Shown here: in pieces, positions 9,465 to 17,438 of the stretch
Layout: every line of letters starts with the position of its first letter
Position numbering within the stretch: position 1 is the first letter of the stretch
Assembly: GCF_965227725.1 (NCBI RefSeq)
Contig: NZ_CBDDGH010000006.1
Span: forward strand, 62,001 to 126,000
DNA: 64,000 nt
Source: Shimia sp965227725
Lineage (GTDB): Bacteria > Pseudomonadota > Alphaproteobacteria > Rhodobacterales > Rhodobacteraceae
Direction: 5' to 3'
Notes under the pieces: model-generated
What the model saw: only the letters and a program-made list of their open reading frames with translations
Told to the model about the DNA's origin: nothing
Database searches by the model: none
Program-made: the position numbers and the translations under genes

Positions 9465-9931
9465 CAGGTTTGCTCCGTGGAAAAGAAGAACGGCACAACA
9501 AGATTGAGCGGCGTTGCGGTTTCAACGATTTTGAGCTGCATGTCGATGTCGACGCCGCCCCGGTCATCGCGGCGCTGGCGCACGTCGGCGCGCAGGATTT
9601 TCTCGACCCGCGGCTCCTGATTGATGGCGCGCAGGGCGTAGAGTTTGGCGAGGTTGCGGTTGGCCTCGGTGTTGGGCTCGCCGATCAGCTCGTGCAGGCG
9701 GGAGCCATAGGTGGGATGGCCCAGCTGGCGCAGCTCGCCCTCCGAGGTGAGCATCCGCAGCAAGAGCGCCTGTGCCATATTTTCCGCACCATCAATGGTT
9801 TCCAGATCGCGCTGGTTGGTTTCCGGTCGTACCCTTGTGGAGAGGTCGCGCCCGCGCTCACGTGTCGTCTGATCCCGCCGGTTGCGCAAGAGCAGGAGGT
9901 CCTGCCCCAAGAGAGCATTGTCCCGTGTCAT
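9464..9931 (-). CDS. gp25-like baseplate wedge protein
   Basis: 155 residues from the ATG at 9931, which has an AGGGAGG site 6 nt upstream. Upstream codons in the same frame overlap the PAAR gene and have no such site. The motif LRQLGHPTYGSRLHELIGE in mid-protein is the hallmark of gp25/lysozyme-like wedge proteins (P-x-YGS-x-L, then E). These nucleate sheath polymerisation in contractile tails and in T6SS (TssE). The N-terminal 45 residues are charged (DQTTRERGRDLSTRV). It lies 16 nt after the PAAR-like gene and overlaps gpJ. Confidence 0.9.
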   Translation of the reverse strand: MTRDNALLGQDLLLLRNRRDQTTRERGRDLSTRVRPETNQRDLETIDGAENMAQALLLRMLTSEGELRQLGHPTYGSRLHELIGEPNTEANRNLAKLYALRAINQEPRVEKILRADVRQRRDDRGGVDIDMQLKIVETATPLNLVVPFFFSTEQT

Positions 9932-9947
9932 ATCAAGCCTCCCTGTT

Positions 9948-10280
9948 TCATGGCGGCCACGTGTCGGAGATGTAAGGCGCGGCTGGTGGGCCAAGGATGG
10001 TGAGCACGCCCGGCGGTGAGGGAATGAGATCCAGCATCCGCACCAGCGCTTTGCCCGCGATGCGCACGCCGGAGCTGGCGATGGGGCCGATGACAAGCGG
10101 ATAGGGCACGCCGGTCAGCGAGTTGATCATGGTGCAGAGTGAGCCTGAGGTTGCGAGCGGAAGCCCTCCGGCGGTGATCAGCGGCGGGAAGATGCCCACG
10201 ATCGTGCCGGTGTCCGGTGGCCCCGCAGCGCCGGGGGTCACGATGACCGCACATCCAATTGTGACCGGTGGTCCCGGCAT
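9948..10280 (-). CDS. PAAR-like spike tip protein
   Basis: 110 residues, rich in Gly, Pro, Val and Ile, with the alternating beta pattern of PAAR-repeat tips (MPGPPVTIGCAVIVTPGA, then LATSGSLCTMIN and GPPAAPYISD). In contractile systems this small cone caps the spike trimer and pierces the target membrane. The zinc-binding His/Cys set of classical PAAR proteins is not obvious, so it is better called PAAR-like. It sits 9 nt after the spike gene. The position between spike and gp25 supports the call. Confidence 0.75.
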   Translation of the reverse strand: MPGPPVTIGCAVIVTPGAAGPPDTGTIVGIFPPLITAGGLPLATSGSLCTMINSLTGVPYPLVIGPIASSGVRIAGKALVRMLDLIPSPPGVLTILGPPAAPYISDTWPP

Positions 10281-10289
10281 GGTTTCCTC

Positions 10290-11090
10290 CTATGGGCTGA
10301 AGTTGGTGACACCCTGAATGTTGACAATCCCGCCTTTCAGCGTGGTCGGGCCGCTGCCTTCGACCTGTGTGATCGTGCCTTTGAGAGAGGCCTGCACACC
10401 GGCCTCCACCTCGGTGTTGATCTGGCCTTTGATTTTCACGTTGAGGCCTTCGATGGTGACGTCCTGCTGCGCTTTCAGATTCAATGCGCCGATGGCCTCC
10501 ACGGTGGCGTCGCCGTCCTGGTTGAGCGTGATCTTGGTGCCGCCGGTGACCACGGTGACGGTGCCGCCGGATGCGCCGGTCTGATCGATGAACAGCTCTG
10601 ACGGTCCGGCGGTGGCGCGCACGGTGCCGTCGGTCACGCGGATGGTGATTTTCGGATCCATCTCGATGATCAGCTCGCGCGGCGGGTTGTCCGTTTGATG
10701 GTTGCGGATCGCGGCCTTGATGGTCTGATCGTCGGCTTCGGCCAGCGGCAGGCGGAAGATCACCTCATCTGAGGTGTTGATCGGCGGGCGGTCCTCATCG
10801 TTGTAGAGGCGGCCAGTGATGATCGGCTGGTTGATGTCGCCGCGATCAAAGGCGAGCAGCACCAGATCGCCGACATTGGGGATCGCAACGGTGCCGATAT
10901 GGCCGGTGGCGACCGGCACGCGGGGCAGCTCCAACCCGGTGTTTTTGAGGCGCACATCACAGCTGTAGTTGTCGCTGTCCCCGCTATCCGCATGGGGGTG
11001 CACCGCTGTCACAATGCCAAGCTCGGCAATGCGCAGGGTTTCCAGTTCGCGGCGGATGATGGCCTGCAATGTGGAGACAGTGTCGTTCAT
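10290..11090 (-). CDS. Baseplate spike protein (gpV/gp5/VgrG-OB type)
   Basis: 266 residues. The first ~120 form an OB-fold spike base (IVTAVHPHADSGD, then LPRVPVATGHIGTVAIP and VGDLVLLAFDRGD, the typical 'G-D-x-V-L-V-x-F' strand). Residues about 170-266 are a repetitive beta prism (NLKAQQDVTIEGLNVKIKG, then TTLKGGIVNIQG) as in phage P2 gpV and VgrG needles. It acts as the trimeric central spike under the hub and carries the PAAR-like tip encoded next. The start overlaps the hub stop by 4 nt (ATGA). Confidence 0.9.
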   Translation of the reverse strand: MNDTVSTLQAIIRRELETLRIAELGIVTAVHPHADSGDSDNYSCDVRLKNTGLELPRVPVATGHIGTVAIPNVGDLVLLAFDRGDINQPIITGRLYNDEDRPPINTSDEVIFRLPLAEADDQTIKAAIRNHQTDNPPRELIIEMDPKITIRVTDGTVRATAGPSELFIDQTGASGGTVTVVTGGTKITLNQDGDATVEAIGALNLKAQQDVTIEGLNVKIKGQINTEVEAGVQASLKGTITQVEGSGPTTLKGGIVNIQGVTNFSP

Positions 11091-12100
11091 AGGCTCAGCT
11101 CCAGCGCCTGAAAGGTGAGATGGGTCAGAAAGCCTGTGGCCTTGGTGATCCGGTGGCGGACGCCGCGGATCTGGAAAGTGGCGTTTAGGTCAGGCTCAGG
11201 CATGGACTGCAGGCGAATGGTGTCGCCCAGAGTGATGGCCGGATTGCCAAGCACGGTGAGCTGCCCGCGGATGCGGCGGTTCTCAATGCGGCGCAGCAGA
11301 GCACTTGCGGCGCGCTGGGCGGTTTCACCCGTGCGCAGCGCGGCGTGTTCCAGAACACGCAAACTCCCGCTGGTGCCTGCGCTGCCTTTGCGCGGTGCAA
11401 AGTCTTTGGTGAGCCAGGCCCAGCTGTCTGCGCCCTGTGACGCGCCGGGGCTTTCGCCCCAGGCCTCAACGCGCTCAGCAGCGGCCAGAGTGCTTTCGAC
11501 CTGATAGGCGATCACGTCTTCGCCGTAGTCGAGCGGGAAGAGTGTTTTGCCATTGCCGAAACCTTTGAAGATCAGCGCATTTTCTGTGTCACAATAGAGA
11601 TCAAAGCCGGTCAGCTCGGAGAGGGTGACCATGTGCTGAAAGGCGCTGAGGCGGGCGTCTGCGATGTAGGTGGGGAAGATCTCGCTGGTCTCGGTGTCTG
11701 CCACCTTGACACCGGCGGCATTGGCAAGATCGCTGATCATATCGGCGGCGGTTTTGTCCCGGAAGCTGTGGTTCGCCTTGCTGCGCGAAAGGATCGCCCC
11801 CGCGCCAAAGCCGACAATGCGGGTGTGCTCAGGGCCTGCGTCGACCTCTTCGATCTCGCCAGTCATGACACGTTCAAGGCCGGTGTCTGACCCGGCAAAG
11901 CCCAGCTCGATCTCCGCTGTGTCGCCGCGTTTGGGCAGGCGCGTGCCAAGCTTGGCGAGGGTCAGTTCAAAACGATCCACCAACGGCGCCATGGCGCGCT
12001 GCACATCGATTTGGGTGACGGTGCTGGCGCGCGGCTCGCTGCCCATGTCGATGCGCTGATCGCCTAGGGTGAGCCGGTATGTGGGGGACAAGAGGCTCAT
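11087..12100 (-). CDS. Baseplate hub protein (gpD/gp27-like, late control D family)
   Basis: 337 residues. Phage late-control gene D proteins and T4 gp27 form the trimeric hub between tube and spike. Residues 80-170 show the family's characteristic order: GFGAGAILSRSKANHSF, then TAADMISDLANAAGVKV, then FQHMVTLSELTGFDLYCD, followed by a beta-rich C-terminus. No lysozyme or peptidase domain is fused to it. It overlaps the upstream 139-residue gene by 4 nt and the spike gene by 4 nt, so the three are translationally coupled. Confidence 0.9.
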   Translation of the reverse strand: MSLLSPTYRLTLGDQRIDMGSEPRASTVTQIDVQRAMAPLVDRFELTLAKLGTRLPKRGDTAEIELGFAGSDTGLERVMTGEIEEVDAGPEHTRIVGFGAGAILSRSKANHSFRDKTAADMISDLANAAGVKVADTETSEIFPTYIADARLSAFQHMVTLSELTGFDLYCDTENALIFKGFGNGKTLFPLDYGEDVIAYQVESTLAAAERVEAWGESPGASQGADSWAWLTKDFAPRKGSAGTSGSLRVLEHAALRTGETAQRAASALLRRIENRRIRGQLTVLGNPAITLGDTIRLQSMPEPDLNATFQIRGVRHRITKATGFLTHLTFQALELSL

Positions 12101-12516
12101 GGGGCATCCTCCAGAAGCGGGCGCAGGCGGTTGCGCATCCGGTCAAGGCGCTGATGCATGGCCAGAACATCATCGGGCAGCAGCGCCTCAAGCTGGGTCT
12201 TGTCGGTGGCGCTGTCATAGATCACCAGCAGGCCATCAAGATGGGTGAGCAGTTTTGCCGCCGTTGTGCCGGTGGTTTCCGGATCGCTTTCCGCCAGCAG
12301 CTCAAGCGCGGCACCGGGGCGCAGTCTGGAGAGCATGCGCGCGTCAAAGTCGCCGCCGAGATAGGTCTGGATCAGCGCGTTGAGGTAGCGTTTGGGTTCG
12401 GCCTTGGCGCGGGCCGCGACTGCCTCATAGGCGGCGGGACCAATGCCGTCAGGCGTGAAGCCTCCGCCGACGATCAGCGCCAAATCTTCGCGAATTTTTG
12501 CAATGGGCGTGGTCAT
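12097..12516 (-). CDS. Unknown 139-residue protein of the contractile injection operon
   Basis: A soluble, mostly helical protein with no signal peptide and no recognised domain. It begins MTTPIAKIREDLALIVGGGF and ends in a charged helix (LDRMRNRLRPLLEDAP). It sits between the 1300-residue adaptor/peptidase gene (10 nt before) and the hub gene (4 nt overlap). That place in the operon, next to the hub, suggests a structural adaptor or assembly role, but this is inference. Confidence 0.75.
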   Translation of the reverse strand: MTTPIAKIREDLALIVGGGFTPDGIGPAAYEAVAARAKAEPKRYLNALIQTYLGGDFDARMLSRLRPGAALELLAESDPETTGTTAAKLLTHLDGLLVIYDSATDKTQLEALLPDDVLAMHQRLDRMRNRLRPLLEDAP

Positions 12517-12525
12517 GTCGGGTCC

Positions 12526-15500
12526 TTAAAACGGTCCAACCAGCGTGTTGCCGGTGGTGGCGTCGGGGGCGGGGCCGGGGCCGGCCTGAGCGGGTTGGCG
12601 GGCGGTGCGGGTGCGGCGCACCCAGTTCAGGATGTTGTCGTTGTTGGGGTCAGTGTCGGGGTCGGCGCTGTGTTGGTTCTGGATGCGGCGATAGATGCGG
12701 GCATCGGGCAGCGCGATGCCGCGCGCCGCCCCAACGGCGGTGCCGGGACTGGTGTTGAAGGCAAAGAAAGCGTCGTTCACGGCCCCGTCAAAACGGTTGA
12801 AGAAGATGTGGTGCATCTCATGGCCCAAGGTGACGTCCTGCACGTCCAGAGTGTTGTCAATGAAGACAAAGAAGCGCGCGTCCAGCGTCAGGTTTGCACC
12901 GGGAGGATTGGGGATGGGGGCGCGGTTGGCCACGGTGGCGTAGGCGTTTGATCCGGCGACGCTGGTGAAGACCACGGTGAGCGTGTTGTCGGGTGTGATC
13001 GGGATCAAATCGCGCAGCGCGGCTTGCTCAAAGGCGTTGTTGGCCTGCCCGCCGTAGTCGCCGCCCCCATCCAGCGCGGCGGCGGGGATAGCGCGATCCA
13101 CGGTGGCCTGCGCGTCGATTTGCACACCCACAGCGTTCCAGCGCCGGTTGGCCTCGGCAAACTGATCGGCGATGCGTTGATCGGTCACCGGCGCATAGGT
13201 GGCGGAGGTGTAGCGGATCACGCGCACAGAAATGCGGCGGCGTTCATCGGGGTTGCGCGGGAAGACCGGCAGGGTGATGCCAAGGCGGGTGCCCGGCTGC
13301 GCGGCGGGGCTGTATTCGGTGCGCACAAAGCCGTCGATGCGCGCGCGGCGCAGGCGGTGATCGCTTTGTCCGCGGTTGCGCGGCTCCGCCAGTCCGGGCT
13401 GCGCGGGAAGGCCGCTGGGAACTGCGACGGCGGCGTCGGTGTCATCGGTCACAAGCATGACGCCGTTGGAGATGAAATGCCCGCTGCCCGCTGCGGTTTC
13501 CGGCAGGGTGAGTTCTTGTGAGGCGGGGGCGTCGTCATCGGTGGCCTGATCCGCCAGCAGGCTGCGCCAGGTGACGGTGATCGGGCCAGCGCCTGCTCCG
13601 GCGTCGCGGACGCGGTAGTGCAGGCGCCGCTCATCTGCGGCGATGATATCAGCGACAAATTCCCCTGCGCCATTATAGGCCTGATCCCAGACCCCGAAGC
13701 GCGTCGCGGTGACGGCGGCGGTGGCGGGCAGATCGTCGGGGGCGGCGTCGAGGCGCACCATGGTCATCGGGGCGCGGTCGCCATCGGGCTCGCCGCCTGA
13801 CAGCCCGAGCATGAAGCCGCTGTCGCGCACAGCGGCGCTGTGATCCAGACCTTCTGCAAAAAGCGTAAGGCCGGTGGCGGGGATGCTGGCCACGGGGATC
13901 ACATGCGGATTGGCCAGCGCCGCCTGACCTGTCGTGGGTTGTTCGCTGGCAAAGAGCACAGCGCGCGGGCCGATGGGGGCCAGCGCCAGATCTCCGGTGA
14001 AATCCGCTGGCTCCGGTGGCTGGACACGCAAAAGCGTGCGTTCGTGGCTGAAGGTCGGATCCGCAACCTGCGTGAACCGACCGATGGTGATCCGGTCTGC
14101 TGCGCTCATTTCCGGGGCGTCGCCGCCGCCGACGGGGCGGGAAAGGGCCACATCCAGAGTGAGGCGCACCACCGTCATCTGATGGGAAACCGACAGACCG
14201 GGGGTGCCGCCCAAGGTGAGTTGCAGAGTGGCCGTAACGTCCCCAGCCGTTGCGCTGGGGTTGGGGCCGCCTTCGCAAAACAGGGTGACACCGGCGGTGA
14301 GCTGATCTGAAGTGAAGACATTGTCAGTGTCGTCAAAACTGAGCTCGGTGCCGCCTGCGGCCGCATCAAAGACACGCAGGCGATCTGTGCCGTTGGTCAG
14401 CGTCAGTGTGCCTGTGCCCGCAAACGCCTGATTTGCGCCCAGCGTCAGAGGCGCGCGCGCGGGCGTGGTGTGGGCGCGGGTGACAACCACAGCGTCCGGT
14501 CCGGTGAGCGTGGGGCGGGTGTCCGCCACGCTGCGGTCGGTGATGACCACATCAAACCGGTCCTGCGGCCCGGCAAGCCGTTTGCAAACCACCGGACCTT
14601 TGGCCTCTGTGATCGGCGCACCGGAGGGGCGGGCAATCACGTCGGCCTCCAGCTCCAGAATGAAAATGCCCGGTGTCTTCAGCGGGGCGTCATAAGAGAA
14701 GCTGCCATCAGGCGCGGGTGTTTTGGTTTTGGGCGTACCGGCGCGGGCGCTGCCTGAGGTTTCTTTGCGCTCGCCAGCCATGTACTCGCCATCAGGGGCG
14801 GTGATGAAATAGGTGCCGGTGTAGGGCGTGCCGTCTTCAAAGCGGATGGAGCCTTGTACCTTGAACTGGGGCGTCGGCTCAATCGGTTCGCGGGTGAAGG
14901 CGGGGCCGCGCGGCAAGGTGCCGGGGCAGGTTTCATGGCGTTTGCTTTTCACATTGGGGGCGACAAAGCAGCTGCGGGCGGAGCCGCTGCTTTCATTCAG
15001 GCACCAGTCGCTGCCAACCGCGCCGGGCGCGGGGAGCGCAAATGTGACCGGCGTGTCGATGTCGGCGGGGAGCTCGGTGGCGCGGGTGAACAGCACCTCG
15101 GTGCGCCGGTTGGGGCGCCATGCGAAGGTCTCGTTGCGCAGCGGGTCAAGCTCTCCGCAGCCAAGCCATTTCAGCCCTTCCCCGGGGCAGTTGGGCAGGA
15201 GGCGGTCGTCCGGCACAGACAGGGCTTCGGCAGCAAGATAGGCGTCGATCAGGAGAGGCCATGTCGCGCCGTTCATGGTGCCGGTCTCGGGCAGGCCGTT
15301 GGCCGCTTGGAACCGGCGCACGGCGGCATCTGTCATCGGGCCGTGATCGCCGTCGATCTGGCCGTTGTAAAAATCCCGGTCCTGCAGCATCTGCTGGTAT
15401 TCGCGCGCGCCCCAATTGTCGTGCAGATTGGTGGTGCGGGCCTGTCGCAGCTCATTCCACTCGGCAACGGCGCCTACTGGATCATTGCCATAGCGCAGGG

Positions 15501-16428
15501 CGGCAAAAACGCTGCGCGCGCGCCGTTCTGAGAGCGCCTGATTGTAGTCGTTTGTGCCGACCAGATCGGTGTGGCCCACCACCAGCATTTTCTCGTCTGG
15601 ATGGGCGCTGGCGTGATCGGCGACCTGTTTCAGGACCTGCTTGAGGCAAGGCTCGACAAAGGCGCTGTCAAACCGGAAATGCACGAGGAACCGTTTGGCG
15701 ATGGCGGCGGCGTCGCGCAGGACAATGGTGACCTCGGTGGTGGCGCCTGCGCGCACGGTGGCTGTTGCCGATCCGCTGAGATCGCCGCCATCCGCCGCTG
15801 CGCCTGTCGCTGTGGCGCGCAGGGAGAATTCTCCGGCGGGGAAGGGATCTTCGGTCCAGCGGGTGTCTGCTTGACCGGAGAGGGCGGTTTCGGGGAAATC
15901 GCTGCCGTCTTGCAAGGTGCCTGCGGCCAGTACGGTGGTGTTTTTAGCGGCAAAGGCGGGATCACCCTCTTTGATGACATTCACCACCAGCACGCCTTCA
16001 TCCTCTGTGACCTCAGGTGGCTCGGGCGGTTCCGGTGGCTCTTGCGGATCGGGGGCTGGCGCTGGGGTGCATTCGCGCAACAGCAGGCGGTATTCAAAAG
16101 CGTCAGGCAGTCCTGCGTGTTCGCTGATTTCAAAATGCTCGATCAGCACATCATCCAGCGTGGTTGCGGTGACAATATCGGCGGCAAAGGTCAGCGGCGC
16201 GGCGGCGCGATAGGCGTCACGCAGTTTGGTGAGACCTTCGCGGGCGTCCGGGCCGCTTTGCACGCCGGTGAGTTCAATGGCGGTGCCAGCGCGCCCAAGC
16301 CTTTGAAAGAAATCACCTTCCAGTGCGGGGATGTCGTGCCGTGTCAAAATCTGATCTTCGTCCACCTGCACAAGCTGGACCTGTGCAAGTTCAATCTCGC
16401 CAAGCATGGGACGGATTGGACGGTTCAC
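12526..16428 (-). CDS. Composite CIS protein: gpU/circulation-like adaptor, OmpA, peptidoglycan-binding and HExxH peptidase-like domains
   Basis: 1300 residues. Residues 1-120 match the neighbouring 185-residue adaptor (IPALEGDFFQRLGRAGTAIEL, then VLIEHFEISEHAGLPDAF). A Pro-Glu linker (PPEPPEPPE) follows, then a PEGA-like beta domain. Residues 246-312 are an OmpA-like domain (LVVGHTDLVGTNDYN, SERRARSV). Residues about 343-400 form a PG_binding_1 domain (YNGQIDGDHGPMTDAAVRRF). Several Ig-like beta segments come next. The C-terminal part has an HExxH zinc site near residue 1203 (GHEMHHIFFNRF), as in zincin metallopeptidases. Known families predict cell-wall binding for the middle and hydrolysis for the C-terminus. 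A tail-mounted wall-targeting effector is inference. No signal peptide, which fits loading into the particle rather than Sec export. Confidence 0.85.
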   Translation of the reverse strand: MNRPIRPMLGEIELAQVQLVQVDEDQILTRHDIPALEGDFFQRLGRAGTAIELTGVQSGPDAREGLTKLRDAYRAAAPLTFAADIVTATTLDDVLIEHFEISEHAGLPDAFEYRLLLRECTPAPAPDPQEPPEPPEPPEVTEDEGVLVVNVIKEGDPAFAAKNTTVLAAGTLQDGSDFPETALSGQADTRWTEDPFPAGEFSLRATATGAAADGGDLSGSATATVRAGATTEVTIVLRDAAAIAKRFLVHFRFDSAFVEPCLKQVLKQVADHASAHPDEKMLVVGHTDLVGTNDYNQALSERRARSVFAALRYGNDPVGAVAEWNELRQARTTNLHDNWGAREYQQMLQDRDFYNGQIDGDHGPMTDAAVRRFQAANGLPETGTMNGATWPLLIDAYLAAEALSVPDDRLLPNCPGEGLKWLGCGELDPLRNETFAWRPNRRTEVLFTRATELPADIDTPVTFALPAPGAVGSDWCLNESSGSARSCFVAPNVKSKRHETCPGTLPRGPAFTREPIEPTPQFKVQGSIRFEDGTPYTGTYFITAPDGEYMAGERKETSGSARAGTPKTKTPAPDGSFSYDAPLKTPGIFILELEADVIARPSGAPITEAKGPVVCKRLAGPQDRFDVVITDRSVADTRPTLTGPDAVVVTRAHTTPARAPLTLGANQAFAGTGTLTLTNGTDRLRVFDAAAGGTELSFDDTDNVFTSDQLTAGVTLFCEGGPNPSATAGDVTATLQLTLGGTPGLSVSHQMTVVRLTLDVALSRPVGGGDAPEMSAADRITIGRFTQVADPTFSHERTLLRVQPPEPADFTGDLALAPIGPRAVLFASEQPTTGQAALANPHVIPVASIPATGLTLFAEGLDHSAAVRDSGFMLGLSGGEPDGDRAPMTMVRLDAAPDDLPATAAVTATRFGVWDQAYNGAGEFVADIIAADERRLHYRVRDAGAGAGPITVTWRSLLADQATDDDAPASQELTLPETAAGSGHFISNGVMLVTDDTDAAVAVPSGLPAQPGLAEPRNRGQSDHRLRRARIDGFVRTEYSPAAQPGTRLGITLPVFPRNPDERRRISVRVIRYTSATYAPVTDQRIADQFAEANRRWNAVGVQIDAQATVDRAIPAAALDGGGDYGGQANNAFEQAALRDLIPITPDNTLTVVFTSVAGSNAYATVANRAPIPNPPGANLTLDARFFVFIDNTLDVQDVTLGHEMHHIFFNRFDGAVNDAFFAFNTSPGTAVGAARGIALPDARIYRRIQNQHSADPDTDPNNDNILNWVRRTRTARQPAQAGPGPAPDATTGNTLVGPF

Positions 16429-16443
16429 GACAGCCTCCCCGGA

Positions 16444-16863
16444 TTATGCGTTTTTCAGCGCGTTGAGATGGCCGACGATGGCGTCGATCAGGGACAGAAT
16501 TTCGCCTTTCACCTCGTCAATGGAGGGCAGGCCACCGACCACATCGGCCACATCTGTGATGGCGTCAAAATCATCAGCGTTGTCCGGCAGCAGGGCTTTG
16601 GCGGAATTGACAAAACCTTTGACCTGATCGGTGAATTCCGCCGCTTCGGCGAGACCGGGGATGGCTGCGACGTCGAGTTTCTCAACCTCGGATTTGAGCA
16701 GGTTCATCAGCTCGATCAGCTTGTTGAGCAGATTGTCGATCTGATCAGGAATGATGGCGCGCAGGGCGGCCACGGCGGGCTGGATCACGCCTACCTTGTC
16801 ATCGAGAAAATCCTTGAAATCTTGCAGGACCTCTTTGAGGTCTTCGAAGAGATTGTCGGCCAT
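16444..16863 (-). CDS. Small acidic helical protein, unknown
   Basis: 139 residues, almost entirely amphipathic helix with a heptad-like Leu/Ile pattern (LIELMNLLKSEVEKLDV) and many Asp/Glu residues. No Cys, signal peptide or membrane anchor. It lies between the two genes that share the gpU-like domain, 17 nt after one and 15 nt before the other. A chaperone, inner-tube plug or short tape-measure-like role would fit a helical protein at this place, but none is shown by the sequence. Confidence 0.75.
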   Translation of the reverse strand: MADNLFEDLKEVLQDFKDFLDDKVGVIQPAVAALRAIIPDQIDNLLNKLIELMNLLKSEVEKLDVAAIPGLAEAAEFTDQVKGFVNSAKALLPDNADDFDAITDVADVVGGLPSIDEVKGEILSLIDAIVGHLNALKNA

Positions 16864-16880
16864 GGCATCGATCTCCTTTG

Positions 16881-17438
16881 TCAGGCGTTGGAGGTGTTGT
16901 TGAGGGCTTGCAGGCGGGTCAGCAGACCGGTGAGCGGCTCCACAAAGCGCTCAAGCCCGGTGTCAAATTCCGGCAGCAGATCGAGACCGTCGATCAGGTC
17001 GTCAGTGAGGCTTTGCGCTTCGCTGAGGATGTCATTGTCCAGAAGGTCCACGGTCTCCGGTTCCACCGGCTCCTGATACTCGCGCAGCACCAGCGCATAG
17101 GCGTAACGGTCGGGTTTTCCCGCCACTTCGCGCAGGCGGAAATCGTCGATCAGGACGTTTTCGATCTCCGCATCCGCAACGATGTCGGAGATGAAGCTCA
17201 CAGGTGCGCCAGCGTCGAAGGTTGCGGTGAGTTTCTCAAGGGTGTCTTTCGCATCGAGCCCGCTTGCCACACCGGCCACAAGGATCGAGGTCGCGTGGCG
17301 GCCCATGTTCTGACAATAGCTGCCGTCCATCCCCGGGGCGCGGTGTTCGGCAAGGGCGCGGATGTCGCGCAACTTCAGGGTCTGAACCTGTGGGAGCGGG
17401 ATATCATCAAGCATCGGGCGCATGGGCGGGTTCCTCAC
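16881..17438 (-). CDS. Tail adaptor protein, gpU/DNA-circulation N-terminal-like
   Basis: 185 residues. The core (AEHRAPGMDGSYCQNMGRHA, then VLIDDFRLREVAGKPDRYAYALVLREY) has the layout of the phage 'DNA circulation N-terminal'/gpU-type tail domain: a His-x-x-Pro/Ala lead, 'Q-x-x-GR', then 'VLI-x-x-F...LREY'. This domain joins tube to baseplate or terminates the tube in myophage tails. The same domain opens the 1300-residue protein downstream. The C-terminal 60 residues are acidic helix. It overlaps the previous gene by 4 nt. In known extracellular injection systems a LysM/gp53-type adaptor occupies this slot, but no LysM is present here. Confidence 0.8.
   Translation of the reverse strand: MRNPPMRPMLDDIPLPQVQTLKLRDIRALAEHRAPGMDGSYCQNMGRHATSILVAGVASGLDAKDTLEKLTATFDAGAPVSFISDIVADAEIENVLIDDFRLREVAGKPDRYAYALVLREYQEPVEPETVDLLDNDILSEAQSLTDDLIDGLDLLPEFDTGLERFVEPLTGLLTRLQALNNTSNA

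Noticed and set aside
15571..17076. 501-codon plus-strand frame
   Set aside because: Crosses three minus-strand CIS genes; no domain or ribosome site.
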